Below, in pieces: positions 1 to 10,061 of a DNA stretch of 64,000 nucleotides. The translations under genes and the position numbers were made by a program. Origin of the DNA: Vigna angularis (taxonomy: Eukaryota; Streptophyta; Magnoliopsida; Fabales; Fabaceae); the NCBI RefSeq assembly GCF_016808095.1, contig NC_068974.1:9858001-9922000 (forward strand), given 5' to 3'. The notes below the pieces were generated by a model. That model was given only the letters and a program-made list of their open reading frames with translations, had not been told where the DNA came from and did no database searches. Within the stretch, counting starts at the first letter, position 1. Each line of letters opens with the position of its first letter.

Positions 1-123
1 TTGTTATCACGGCTTTTTCGGATCCAAACCATCCACCTCAGGTCACTCGCACGCGTGTCTCGAAGTCTTGAAACTTGTACATGCTGCCGAAGCCATAAGT
101 ACATTGATCGTGCAAAGATTAGC

Positions 124-242
124 AGGTGCGATCATACCAGCACTAATGCACCGGATCCCATCAGAACTCCGCAGTTAAGCGTGCTTGGGAAAGAGTAGTA
201 CTAGGATGGGTGACCTCTTTGGAAGTCCTCGTGTTGCACCTC
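124..242 (+). rRNA. 5S rRNA unit 1
   Basis: Full-length 5S gene starting AGGTGCGATCAT and ending TTGCACCTC. It has GGGAAAGAG where the usual plant sequence is GGGCGAGAG, and CCTCTTTGG where CCTCCTGGG is usual. The TATA-like box is ATAAGTA. Confidence 0.95.
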
Positions 243-457
243 TTTTTGACGTTCGTTTTTTCTTTTCTACGTTTTTTTCCGTCCTTAATAGTTGCAACCA
301 AGTTCCAAAGTACCGCCTACACGACTCCAACAAACTGTTATCACGGCTTTTTCGGATCCAAACTATCCACCTCAGGTCACTCGCACGCGTGTCTCGAAAT
401 CTTGAAACTTGTACACGCTGCCGAAGCCAAATGTACATTGATCGTGCAAAGATTGGC

Positions 458-576
458 AAGTGCGATCATACCAGCACTAATGCACCGGATCCCATCAGAA
501 CTCCGCAGTTAAGCGTGCTTGGGAAAGAGTAGTACTAGGATGGGTGACCTCTTTGGAAGTCCTCGTGTTGCACCTC
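458..576 (+). rRNA. 5S rRNA unit 2
   Basis: Starts AAGTGCG, with G to A at base 2, so it could disturb the terminal helix. Has GGGAAAGAG and CCTCTTTGG; upstream box AAATGTA. Confidence 0.93.
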
Positions 577-791
577 TTTTTGACGTTTTTTTTTTCTTTT
601 CTACGTTTTTTTCCGTCCTTGTTAGTTGCAACCAAGTTCAAAAGTACCGCCTACACGACTCCAACAAACTGTTATCACGGCTGTTTCGGATCCAAACCAT
701 CCACCTCAGGTCACTCGCGCGCGTTTCTCGAAGTCTTGAAACTTGTACACGCTGCCGAAGCCATATGTACATTGATCGTGCAAAGATTGGC

Positions 792-910
792 AGGTGCGAT
801 CATACCAGCACTAATGCACCGGATCCCATCAGAACTCCGCATTTAAGCGTGCTTGGGCAAGAGTAGTACTAGGATGGGTGACCTCCTTGGAAGTCCTCGT
901 GTTGCACCTC
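792..910 (+). rRNA. 5S rRNA unit 3
   Basis: Has GGGCAAGAG, and CGCATTTAAGC instead of CGCAGTTAAGC next to the internal promoter. Upstream box ATATGTA. Confidence 0.95.
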
Positions 911-1125
911 TTTTTTGACGTTTTTTTTTCTTTTCTATGTTTTTTTCCGTCCTTGTTAGTTTCAACCAAGTTCCAAAGTACCGCCTACACGACTCCACCA
1001 AACTGTTATCATGGCTTTTTCGGATCCAAACTATCCACCTCAGGTCACTCGCACGCGTGTCTCGAAGTCTTGAAACTTGTACACGCTGCCGAAGCCATAA
1101 GTACATTGATCGTGCAAAGATTAGC

Positions 1126-1244
1126 AGGTGCGATCATACCAGCACTAATGCACCGGATCCCATCAGAACTCCGCAGTTAAGCGTGCTTGGGAAAGAGTAG
1201 TACTAGGATGGGTGACCTCTTTGGAAGTCCTCGTGTTGCACCTC
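1126..1244 (+). rRNA. 5S rRNA unit 4
   Basis: Same variant pattern as unit 1, including the ATAAGTA box and TTAGC just before the start; it lies exactly 1002 bp (three units) away. Confidence 0.95.
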
Positions 1245-1459
1245 TTTTTGACGTTCTTTTTTTCTTTTCTACGTTTTTTTCCGTCCTTAATAGTTGCAAC
1301 CAAGTTCCAAAGTACCGCCTACACGACTCCAACAAACTGTTATCACGGCTTTTTCGGATCCAAACCATCCACCTCAGGTCACTCGCACGCGTGTCTCGAA
1401 GTCTTGAAACTTGTACACGCTGCCGAAGCCAAATGTACATTGATCGTGCAAAGATTGGC

Positions 1460-1578
1460 AGGTGCGATCGTACCAGCGCTAATGCACCGGATCCCATCAG
1501 AACTCCGCAGCTAAGCGTGCTTGGGAAAGAGTAGTACTAGGATGGGTGACCTCCTGGGAAGTCCTCGTGTTGCACCTC
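1460..1578 (+). rRNA. 5S rRNA unit 5
   Basis: Private changes GATCGTACCAGCGC and CGCAGCTAAGC; GGGAAAGAG; AAATGTA box as in unit 2, three units earlier. Confidence 0.95.
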
Positions 1579-1793
1579 TTTTTTGACGTTTTTTTTTCTT
1601 TTCTACGTTTTTTTCCGTCCTTGTTAGTTGCAACCAAGTTCCAAAGTACCGCCTACACGACTCCAACAAATTGTTATCACGGCTTTTTCGGATCCAAACC
1701 ATCCACCTCAGGTCACTCGCACGCGTGTCTCGAAGTCTTGAAACTTGTACACGCTGCCGAAGCCATATGTACATTGATCGTGCAAAGATTGAC

Positions 1794-1912
1794 AGGTGCG
1801 ATCATACCAGCAGTAATGCACCGGATCCCATCAGAACTCCGTAGTTAAGCGTGCTTGGGCAAGAGTAGTACTAGGATGGGTGACCTCCTTGGAAGTCCTC
1901 GTGTTGCACCTC
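1794..1912 (+). rRNA. 5S rRNA unit 6
   Basis: Private changes CAGCAGTAATGC and CTCCGTAGTT; GGGCAAGAG. First unit of higher-order copy A; twin of unit 13. Confidence 0.95.
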
Positions 1913-2128
1913 TTTTTTGACGTTTTTTTTTTCTTTTCTATGTTTTTTTCCTTCCTTTTTAGTTGCAACCAAGTTCCAAAGTACCGCCTACACGACTCCA
2001 CCAAACTGTTATCACGGCTTTTTCGGATCCAAACTATCCACCTCAGGTCACTCGCACGCGTGTCTCGAAGTCTTGAAACTTGTACACGCTGCCGAAGCCA
2101 AATGTACATTGATCGTGCAAAGATTGGC

Positions 2129-2247
2129 AGGTGCGATCATACCAGCACTAATGCACCGGATCCCATCAGAACTCCGCAGTTAAGCGTGCTTGGGAAAGAG
2201 TAGTACTAGGATGGGAGACCTCTTTGGAAGTCCTCGTGTTGCACCTC
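2129..2247 (+). rRNA. 5S rRNA unit 7
   Basis: GATGGGAGACC replaces GATGGGTGACC; GGGAAAGAG; AAATGTA box. Twin of unit 14. Confidence 0.95.
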
Positions 2248-2462
2248 TTTTTGACGTTTTTTTTTTCTTTTCTACGTTTTTTTCCGTCCTTGTTAGTTGC
2301 AACCAAGTTCAAAAGTACCGCCTACACGACTCCAACAAACTGTTATCACGGCTTTTTCGGATCCAAACCATCCACCTCAGGTCACTTGCACGCGTGTCTC
2401 GAAGTCTTGAAACTTGTACATGCTGCCGAAGCCATATGTACATTGATCGTTCAAAGATTGGC

Positions 2463-2581
2463 AGGTGCGATCATACCAGCACTAATGTACCGGATCCCAT
2501 TAGAACTCCGCAGTTAAGCGTGCTTGGGAAAGAGTAGTACTAGGATGGGTGACCTCCTCGGAAGTCCTCGTGTTGCACCTC
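2463..2581 (+). rRNA. 5S rRNA unit 8
   Basis: AATGTACCGG and CCCATTAGAAC differ from consensus; CCTCCTCGG near the 3' end. Twin of unit 15; its upstream spacer shares GTTCAAAAGT with unit 3. Confidence 0.95.
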
Positions 2582-2795
2582 TTTTTGACGTTTTTTTTTC
2601 TTTTCTACGTTTTTTTCCGTCCTTGTTAGTTGCAACCAAGTTCCAAAGTACCGCGTACACGACTCCAACAAACTGTTATCACGGCTTTTTCGGATCCAAA
2701 CCATCCACCTCAGGTCACTCGCACGCGTGTCTCGAAGTCTTGAAACTTGTACACGCTGCCGAAGCAATATGTACAATGATCGTGCAAACATTGGC

Positions 2796-2914
2796 AGGTG
2801 CGATCATACCAGCGCTAATGCACCGGATCCCATCAGAACTCCGCAGTTAAGCGGGGTTGGGCGAGAGTAGAACTAGGATGGGTGACCTCCTGGGAAGTCC
2901 TCGTGTTGCACCTC
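2796..2914 (+). rRNA. 5S rRNA unit 9
   Basis: GCGGGGTTGGGCGAG and AGTAGAACTAGG: changes inside the internal control region. Upstream reads CAATATGTACAATG. Twin of unit 16. Confidence 0.93.
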
Positions 2915-3129
2915 TTTTTTGACGTTTTTTTTTCTTTTCTACGTTTTTTTCCGTCCTTGTTAGTTGCAACCAAGTTCCAAAGTACCGCCTACACGACTCC
3001 AACAAACTGTTATCACGGCTTTTTCGGATCCAAACCAATCACCTCAGGTCAATCGCACGCGTGTCTCGAAGTCTTGAAACTTGTACACGCTGTCGAAGCC
3101 ATATGTACAATGATCGTGCAAACATTGGC

Positions 3130-3248
3130 AGGTGCGATCATACCAGCGCTAATGCACCGGATCCCATCAGAACTCCGCAGTTAAGCGGGCTTGGGCGAGA
3201 GTAGAACTAGGATGGGTGACCTCCTTGGAAGTCCTCGTGTTGCACCTC
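3130..3248 (+). rRNA. 5S rRNA unit 10
   Basis: GCGGGCTTGGGCGAG and AGTAGAACTAGG; AGCGCTAATGC. Twin of unit 17. Confidence 0.94.
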
Positions 3249-3464
3249 TTTTTTGACGTTTTTTTTTTCTTTTCTATGTTTTTTTCCGTCCTTGTTAGTT
3301 GCAACCAAGTTCCAAAGTACCGCCTACACGACTCCACCAAACTGTTATCACGGCTTTTTCGGATCCAAACCATCCACCTCAGGTCACTCGCACGCGTGTC
3401 TCGAAGTCTTGAAACTTGTACACGCTGCCGAAGCCATATGTACATTGATCGTGCAAAGATTGGC

Positions 3465-3583
3465 AGGTGCGATCATACCAGCACTAATCCACCGGATCCC
3501 ATCAGAACTCCGCAGTTAAGCGTGCTTGGGAAAGAGTAGTACTAGGATGAGTGACCTCTTGGGAAGTCCTCGTGTTGCACCTC
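3465..3583 (+). rRNA. 5S rRNA unit 11
   Basis: ACTAATCCACCGG and GATGAGTGACC are private changes; GGGAAAGAG. Twin of unit 18. Confidence 0.94.
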
Positions 3584-3798
3584 TTTTTGACGTTTTTTTT
3601 TTCTTTTCTACGTTTTTTTCCGTCCTTAATAGTTGCAACCAAGTTCCAAAGTACCGCCTACACGACTCCAACAAACTGTTATCACGGCTTTTTCGGATCC
3701 AAACCATCCACCTCAGGTCACTCGCACGCGTGTCTCGAAGTCTTGAAACTTGTACACGCTACCGAAGCCATATGTACATTGATCGTGCAAAGATTGGT

Positions 3799-3917
3799 AG
3801 GTGCGATCATACCAGCACTAATGCACCGGATCCCATCAGAACTCCGCAGTTAAGCGTGCCTGGGAAAGAGTAGTACTGGGATGGGTGACCTCTTGGGAAG
3901 TCCTCGTGTTGCACCTC
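3799..3917 (+). rRNA. 5S rRNA unit 12
   Basis: GCGTGCCTGGG and TACTGGGATGGG; preceded by TTGGT rather than TTGGC, so the -1 base is T instead of C. Twin of unit 19. Confidence 0.94.
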
Positions 3918-4132
3918 TTTTTTGACGTTTTTTTTTCTTTTCTACGTTTTTTTCCGTCCTTGTTAGTTGCAACCAAGTTCCAAAGTACCGCCTACACGAC
4001 TCCAACAAATTGTTATCACGGCTTTTTCGGATCCAAACCATCCACCTCAGGTCACTCGCACGCGTGTCTCGAAGTCTTGAAACTTGTACACGCTGCCGAA
4101 GCCATATGTACATTGATCGTGCAAAGATTGAC

Positions 4133-4251
4133 AGGTGCGATCATACCAGCAGTAATGCACCGGATCCCATCAGAACTCCGTAGTTAAGCGTGCTTGGGCA
4201 AGAGTAGTACTAGGATGGGTGACCTCCTTGGAAGTCCTCGTGTTGCACCTC
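4133..4251 (+). rRNA. 5S rRNA unit 13
   Basis: Carries the unit-6 variants (CAGCAGTAATGC, CTCCGTAGTT, GGGCAAGAG). First unit of higher-order copy B. Confidence 0.95.
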
Positions 4252-4467
4252 TTTTTTGACGTTTTTTTTTTCTTTTCTATGTTTTTTTCCTTCCTTTTTA
4301 GTTGCAACCAAGTTCCAAAGTACCGCCTACACGACTCCACCAAACTGTTATCACGGCTTTTTCGGATCCAAACTATCCACCTCAGGTCACTCGCACGCGT
4401 GTCTCGAAGTCTTGAAACTTGTACACGCTGCCGAAGCCAAATGTACATTGATCGTGCAAAGATTGGC

Positions 4468-4586
4468 AGGTGCGATCATACCAGCACTAATGCACCGGAT
4501 CCCATCAGAACTCCGCAGTTAAGCGTGCTTGGGAAAGAGTAGTACTAGGATGGGAGACCTCTTTGGAAGTCCTCGTGTTGCACCTC
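4468..4586 (+). rRNA. 5S rRNA unit 14
   Basis: Carries the unit-7 variants (GATGGGAGACC, AAATGTA box). Confidence 0.95.
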
Positions 4587-4802
4587 TTTTTGACGTTTTT
4601 TTTTTTCTTTTCTACGTTTTTTTCCGTCCTTGTTAGTTGCAACCAAGTTCAAAAGTACCGCCTACACGACTCCAACAAACTGTTATCACGGCTTTTTCGG
4701 ATCCAAACCATCCACCTCAGGTCACTTGCACGCGTGTCTCGAAGTCTTGAAACTTGTACATGCTGCCGAAGCCATATGTACATTGATCGTTCAAAGATTG
4801 GC

Positions 4803-4921
4803 AGGTGCGATCATACCAGCACTAATGTACCGGATCCCATTAGAACTCCGCAGTTAAGCGTGCTTGGGAAAGAGTAGTACTAGGATGGGTGACCTCCTCG
4901 GAAGTCCTCGTGTTGCACCTC
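4803..4921 (+). rRNA. 5S rRNA unit 15
   Basis: Carries the unit-8 variants (AATGTACCGG, CCCATTAGAAC, CCTCCTCGG). Confidence 0.95.
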
Positions 4922-5136
4922 TTTTTGACGTTTTTTTTTTCTTTTCTACGTTTTTTTCCGTCCTTGTTAGTTGCAACCAAGTTCCAAAGTACCGCGTACA
5001 CGACTCCAACAAACTGTTATCACGGCTTTTTCGGATCCAAACCATCCACCTCAGGTCACTCGCACGCGTGTCTCGAAGTCTTGAAACTTGTACACGCTGC
5101 CGAAGCAATATGTACAATGATCGTGCAAACATTGGC

Positions 5137-5255
5137 AGGTGCGATCATACCAGCGCTAATGCACCGGATCCCATCAGAACTCCGCAGTTAAGCGGGGTTG
5201 GGCGAGAGTAGAACTAGGATGGGTGACCTCCTGGGAAGTCCTCGTGTTGCACCTC
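5137..5255 (+). rRNA. 5S rRNA unit 16
   Basis: Carries the unit-9 variants (GCGGGGTTGGG, AGTAGAACTAGG). Confidence 0.93.
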
Positions 5256-5470
5256 TTTTTTGACGTTTTTTTTTCTTTTCTACGTTTTTTTCCGTCCTTG
5301 TTAGTTGCAACCAAGTTCCAAAGTACCGCCTACACGACTCCAACAAACTGTTATCACGGCTTTTTCGGATCCAAACCAATCACCTCAGGTCAATCGCACG
5401 CGTGTCTCGAAGTCTTGAAACTTGTACACGCTGTCGAAGCCATATGTACAATGATCGTGCAAACATTGGC

Positions 5471-5589
5471 AGGTGCGATCATACCAGCGCTAATGCACCG
5501 GATCCCATCAGAACTCCGCAGTTAAGCGGGCTTGGGCGAGAGTAGAACTAGGATGGGTGACCTCCTTGGAAGTCCTCGTGTTGCACCTC
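5471..5589 (+). rRNA. 5S rRNA unit 17
   Basis: Carries the unit-10 variants (GCGGGCTTGGG, AGTAGAACTAGG). Confidence 0.94.
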
Positions 5590-5805
5590 TTTTTTGACGT
5601 TTTTTTTTTCTTTTCTATGTTTTTTTCCGTCCTTGTTAGTTGCAACCAAGTTCCAAAGTACCGCCTACACGACTCCACCAAACTGTTATCACGGCTTTTT
5701 CGGATCCAAACCATCCACCTCAGGTCACTCGCACGCGTGTCTCGAAGTCTTGAAACTTGTACACGCTGCCGAAGCCATATGTACATTGATCGTGCAAAGA
5801 TTGGC

Positions 5806-5924
5806 AGGTGCGATCATACCAGCACTAATCCACCGGATCCCATCAGAACTCCGCAGTTAAGCGTGCTTGGGAAAGAGTAGTACTAGGATGAGTGACCTCT
5901 TGGGAAGTCCTCGTGTTGCACCTC
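5806..5924 (+). rRNA. 5S rRNA unit 18
   Basis: Carries the unit-11 variants (ACTAATCCACC, GATGAGTGACC). Confidence 0.94.
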
Positions 5925-6139
5925 TTTTTGACGTTTTTTTTTTCTTTTCTACGTTTTTTTCCGTCCTTAATAGTTGCAACCAAGTTCCAAAGTACCGCCT
6001 ACACGACTCCAACAAACTGTTATCACGGCTTTTTCGGATCCAAAACATCCACCTCAGGTCACTCGAACGCGTGTCTCGAAGTCTTGAAACTTGTACACGC
6101 TACCGAAGCCATATGTACATTGATCGTGCAAAGATTGGT

Positions 6140-6258
6140 AGGTGCGATCATACCAGCACTAATGCACCGGATCCCATCAGAACTCCGCAGTTAAGCGTGC
6201 CTGGGAAAGAGTAGTACTGGGATGGGTGACCTCTTGGGAAGTCCTCGTGTTGCACCTC
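6140..6258 (+). rRNA. 5S rRNA unit 19
   Basis: Carries the unit-12 variants (GCGTGCCTGGG, TACTGGGATGGG, T at -1). Last unit of copy B. Confidence 0.94.
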
Positions 6259-6474
6259 TTTTTGACGTTTTTTTTTTTCTTTTCTACGTTTTTTTTCGTC
6301 CTTAATAGTTGCAACCAAGTTCCAAAGTACCGCCTACACGACTCCACCAAACTGTTATCACGGCTTTTTCAGATCCAAATCATCCACCTCAGGTCACTTG
6401 CACGCGTGTCTCGAAGTCTTGAAACTTGTACACGCTGCCGAAGCCAAATGTACATTGATCGTGCAAAGATTGGC

Positions 6475-6593
6475 AGGTGCGATCATACCAGCACTAATGC
6501 ACCGGATCCCATCAGAAATCCGCAGTTAAGCGTGCTTGGGCGAGAGTAGTACTAGGATGGGTGACCTCCTGGGAAGTCCTCGTGTTGCTCCTC
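6475..6593 (+). rRNA. 5S rRNA unit 20
   Basis: Closest to the plant consensus: GGGCGAGAGTAGTAC and CCTCCTGGG are intact. It has CAGAAATCCG for CAGAACTCCG and TTGCTCCTC for TTGCACCTC at the 3' end. Upstream box AAATGTA. Confidence 0.94.
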
Positions 6594-6808
6594 TTTTTTG
6601 ACGTTTTTTTTTCTTTTCTACGTTTTTTTCCGTCCTTGTTAGTTGCAACCAAGTTCCAAAGTACCGCCTACACGACTCCAGCAAACTGTTATCACGGCTT
6701 TTTCGGATCGAAACCATCCACCTCAGGTCACTTGCACGCGTGTCTCGAAGTCTTGAAACTTGTACACGCTGCCGAAGCCATATGTACATTGATCGTGCAA
6801 AGATTGGC

Positions 6809-6927
6809 AGGTGCGATCATAACAGCACTAATGTACCGGATCCCATCAGAGCTCTGCAGTTAAGCGTGCTTGGGCGAGAGTAGAACTAGGATGGGTGACC
6901 TCCTGGGAAGTCCTCGTGTTGCACCTC
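6809..6927 (+). rRNA. 5S rRNA unit 21
   Basis: CATAACAGCAC, AATGTACCGG, AGAGCTCTGCAG and AGTAGAACTAGG give several changes, probably the most degenerate unit. Confidence 0.9.
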
Positions 6928-7116
6928 TTTTTTGACGTTGTTTTTTTTTCTTTTCTACGTTTTTTTCCGTCCTTGTTAGTTGCAACCAAGTTCCAAAGTA
7001 CCGCCTACACGACTCCAACAAACTGTTATCACGGCTTTTTCGGATCCAAACCATCCACCTCAGGTCACTCGCACGCGTGTCTCGAAGTCTTGAAACTTGT
7101 ACACGCTGCCGAAGCC

Positions 7117-7145
7117 ATATGTACATTGATCGTGCAAAGATTGGC
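7117..7145 (+). promoter_or_regulatory. 5S upstream promoter, unit 22 as example
   Basis: ATATGTA sits at -29 to -23, GC at -12/-11 and C at -1, the three upstream elements known for plant 5S transcription (TATA-like, GC, C-1). Across the array the box is ATATGTA in 15 units, AAATGTA in units 2, 5, 7, 14 and 20, and ATAAGTA in units 1 and 4. Pol III assignment is family knowledge; strength differences are inference. Confidence 0.7.
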
Positions 7146-7264
7146 AGGTGCGATCATACCAGCACTAATGCACCGGATCCCATCAAAACTTCGCAGTGAA
7201 GCGTGCTTGGGCGAGAGTAGTACTAGGATGGGTGACCTCCTGGGAAGTCCTCGTGTTGCACCTC
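7146..7264 (+). rRNA. 5S rRNA unit 22, last of the array
   Basis: Canonical GGGCGAGAGTAGTAC, but CATCAAAACTTCGCAGTGAAG carries three changes in the middle of the gene. It ends at CACCTC and is followed by ATTTATAT instead of the usual T-run, so the normal Pol III terminator is missing. Confidence 0.92.
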
Positions 7265-7271
7265 TATTTAT

Positions 7272-7278
<7 letters not shown>

Positions 7279-7324
<46 letters not shown>
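7279..7324. repeat. (TA)n microsatellite at array edge
   Basis: About 46 bp of TA repeats begin 15 bp after the last 5S gene, marking the junction between rDNA and retrotransposon sequence. Confidence 0.9.
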
Positions 7325-7327
<3 letters not shown>

Positions 7328-7505
7328 AACACGCAAAAAATATCTTCACACTTTTCTCTTTCGTTTTCGTCACCACTCACACAAATACATTTTTTTTGGA
7401 AGAGAAACGAAAGATTTAGAGAAGGGGTACATTGTTTATATACACCTGAAGATTATACAATAACAGAAAACAGAATTTGAATAACACGGCAGCCATTACT
7501 CTCCC

Positions 7506-7754
7506 TTAATTCAAATCCTTGAGTGACACAATCCCAATCTTTTCCCGCATGACTTCAAATTTGTCAGCAGCTAGAGGTTTTGTAAACAAGTCTGCTAGCT
7601 GTTCTGTAGCTTTGCAGTAACACAATTCAATCCTTTCTTTGTTAACAATGTCTCTCAAGATGTGAAACCTCACCTCTATGTGTTTGCTTCTCGCATGACT
7701 TACTGGGTTTCGTGCAAGGTTGATGGCTGAGGTGTTGTCCATCTTCAACTTCAT
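7506..7754 (-). pseudogene. copia RNase H C-terminal fragment
   Basis: An 82-codon open frame with DNTSAINLARNPVSHARSKH, HIEVRFHILRD and EQLADLFTKPL, the diagnostic C-terminal end of Ty1/copia RNase H. The front half of the domain, with the first catalytic residues, is missing, so it cannot be active. Confidence 0.88.
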
Positions 7755-8443
7755 TTTCCTTTTCTCAGTTTTTCTTCTCGTTTCTTAGGCTTCTTTTTCT
7801 CCTCGCTTTTAATATGCTTGACCTTGAGAGCATGATCATCGCGTCTTACAGAGTTTCTGTCTAGTATCTTCATCTCACGTGCCTCCAATGAGCTCTGAAG
7901 CTCCTCTATCTTGAGTTTTTCAACATCTTTAGATTCTTCGATGGCCACAACGATGTAATCAAACGACGGCGGTAATGATCTCATTATTTTCTCAATGATC
8001 ATCGTATCTGAGACAGCTTCACCACATGCTTTCATCTGATTTGTAATTGATAATATCTGGCAGAAGAAATCACTCACCCTTTCACCTTCTTCCATAACCA
8101 AATGCTCATACTGTCGCCTCAAGGTTTGAAGTCTTACCTTCTTGATTTTTTCACCTCCAGCGTAGCATCGTACCATAATACTCCATGCTTCCTTAGCTGT
8201 AGTTACGTTCTGAATTTTTTCAAAATGGGCATCATCCACGCACTGGTGAATGAGCAACAACGCCTTGTCATCCTTCATCTTTAATTCTTTTTTCTGTTCC
8301 TCTTTGCCAGAAAGATCTGCTTCTGATCCTTCAACAACATCACTGACTCCTTGTACCCGAAACATCACACGCATCTGGGTGCTCCAGCGATTCCAATTCT
8401 TGTCTGAAAGAACCGGAAATTGTATCGAGGATACATCAGCCAT
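7751..8443 (-). pseudogene. copia gag (UBN2-type) remnant
   Basis: The frame begins MADVSSIQFPVLSDKNW, the usual start of copia-type gag, and contains W..MVRCYAGGEKIKKVR and RVSDFFCQILSITNQMK motifs of the UBN2/retrotransposon gag family. It is open for 230 codons and ends in a lysine-rich tail. The CCHC zinc knuckle normally found downstream is absent, removed by the deletion that joined gag to RNase H. The stop overlaps the next ATG (ATGA), which I regard as a chance product of the deletion. The ATG at 8443 is preferred over upstream in-frame codons because it starts the conserved motif. Confidence 0.8.
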
Positions 8444-8600
8444 TTCTGCCAACTTCTTGCTCAAGAACAATCTTCTTGTCTTTCAGAGGCAAGAGGAAAA
8501 AACTTTGACACGTTTTTTTAAAAAAAAATACAGAAAACTTAGATAAGGAGCACAAAGGACAAAGCTTTTTGGTATATATAAATTATATAAAAGATTAATA

Positions 8601-8924
8601 TTTTCTATTCTTAAATTCTATTTTAAATTATATAAAATTAATATTTCAAATATTTAACGCATAATAATATTATTTTAAAAATTATATTATGAAATCATAA
8701 ACTCTAAACATTGATCACTAATATTTTACATTTTATTTTTTACTATTTACAAATTTATATAAAATAATAATTTTTGTTTTTATTAAACAAACTTTTAAAT
8801 AGAAAAACACGCACTCATAATAATAAAGGATGAGGTGGATTGAGTTGATCCTTGAGGTACAATAACTCGATTTATTCCAATAAGTTAACACGTTTGTATT
8901 ATTATTATTAATAATAATAATAAT
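8601..8924. other. AT-rich intergenic spacer
   Basis: AT-rich sequence with short ATT/TAA runs (8900-8925). I see no gene. Confidence 0.7.
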
Positions 8925-9010
8925 ATATAAAGAGAATATATCGTTTTGTTTATAACGATATGTATAGAAGATATACATATTTAATGTCTCTTTTGTTATT
9001 TCAATTTTAT
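8925..9010 (+). repeat. Inverted repeat, left arm (H3 flank)
   Basis: Its reverse complement matches 10279-10368 at roughly nine bases in ten; similarity stops on both sides of each arm. The arms enclose the whole H3 gene with its promoter. Confidence 0.75.
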
Positions 9011-9390
9011 GTTTTTAATTATTACTTTCTAAATTTAAATAATTATTCATAACAAAAAATTATTTTTCTATTTTATTATTTTAGTATCTACTTATTTGAA
9101 TTCAAATAATTACTTATTATAAAATAATTATTTACTTTTTTTATCAGTTTAATTATTATTTTTAAAATTTAAATAATTACTCATAATAAAAAATGATTTA
9201 TGCAATATTACTTATCATATTTTAATAACTAAAATTAATTTTATTTATAGTTATATTTATAATAATATACACCTTTTGTTTTTTCAATTTTATCTTTTAA
9301 TTACTATATTTAAAATTTAAATAATTTATAAATATTTAAAAAATTCACACGGAAACTAATGATAATAATAAAAATAATTAAATAAATAAC
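9011..9390. other. AT-rich spacer with short direct repeats
   Basis: A module of the form TTTTGTT.TTTCAATTTTAT followed by TTTAAATAATT at 8992-9045 recurs imperfectly at 9273-9325, with weaker copies near 9090-9180. No gene seen. Confidence 0.55.

Positions 9391-10061
<671 letters not shown>

Larger units (their letters stand above)
1557..3895 (+). repeat. 5S higher-order block, copy A (7 units)
   Basis: Units 6-12 carry private variants (for example GCGGGGTTGGG at 2849 and GATGAGTGACC at 3547) that recur in the same order in units 13-19, shifted by 2339-2341 bp. The left junction lies just after the CCTCCTGGG/CCTCTTGGG difference in units 5/12. The copies differ mostly in T-run length. Confidence 0.9.
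3896..6236 (+). repeat. 5S higher-order block, copy B (7 units)
   Basis: Tandem partner of the block at 1557-3895. The few substitutions I see include two in the spacer before unit 19 (CAAAACATCC near 6042 and CTCGAACGCG near 6063). Confidence 0.9.
1..7264 (+). repeat. 5S rDNA tandem array, right-hand edge
   Basis: Twenty-two complete 5S genes recur every 333-337 bp, each about 119 nt plus a ~215 bp spacer. The window opens inside a spacer, so the array continues to the left; it stops abruptly at 7264. Length differences between units come almost entirely from T-run length in the spacer just after the gene. The spacer holds a T-rich stretch, then a conserved segment, then a TATA-like box about 28 bp before the gene. 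All units point the same way. Open frames on both strands here are by-products of the repeat and are not genes. Confidence 0.98.
7325..8600 (-). mobile_element. Internally deleted Ty1/copia fragment
   Basis: On the - strand a copia gag frame (8443 to 7751) is joined directly to the last part of RNase H (7754 to 7506), so protease, integrase, reverse transcriptase and most of RNase H are gone. A purine-rich stretch (about 7507-7499 on the - strand) follows the RNase H stop and may be the polypurine tract, so 7325-7498 may be part of the 3' LTR. I could not match this to sequence beyond the gag start, so no LTR pair is claimed. Confidence 0.75.

Noticed and set aside
1..7264. CRISPR-like reading of the regular repeat
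   Set aside because: Repeat is 334 bp with a full 5S gene and conserved spacers; a eukaryotic rDNA array.
1..7278. Dozens of 60-127 codon frames on both strands across the 5S units
   Set aside because: They recur with the 5S period, cover the rRNA gene itself and are shadows of the repeat.
7751..7754. ATGA overlap of gag stop and RNase H start as a translational coupling signal
   Set aside because: Created by an internal deletion joining unrelated parts of copia pol; no reason to expect function.
8733..8978. 81-codon - strand frame
   Set aside because: AT-rich, Tyr/Ile/Asn-rich translation without motifs.
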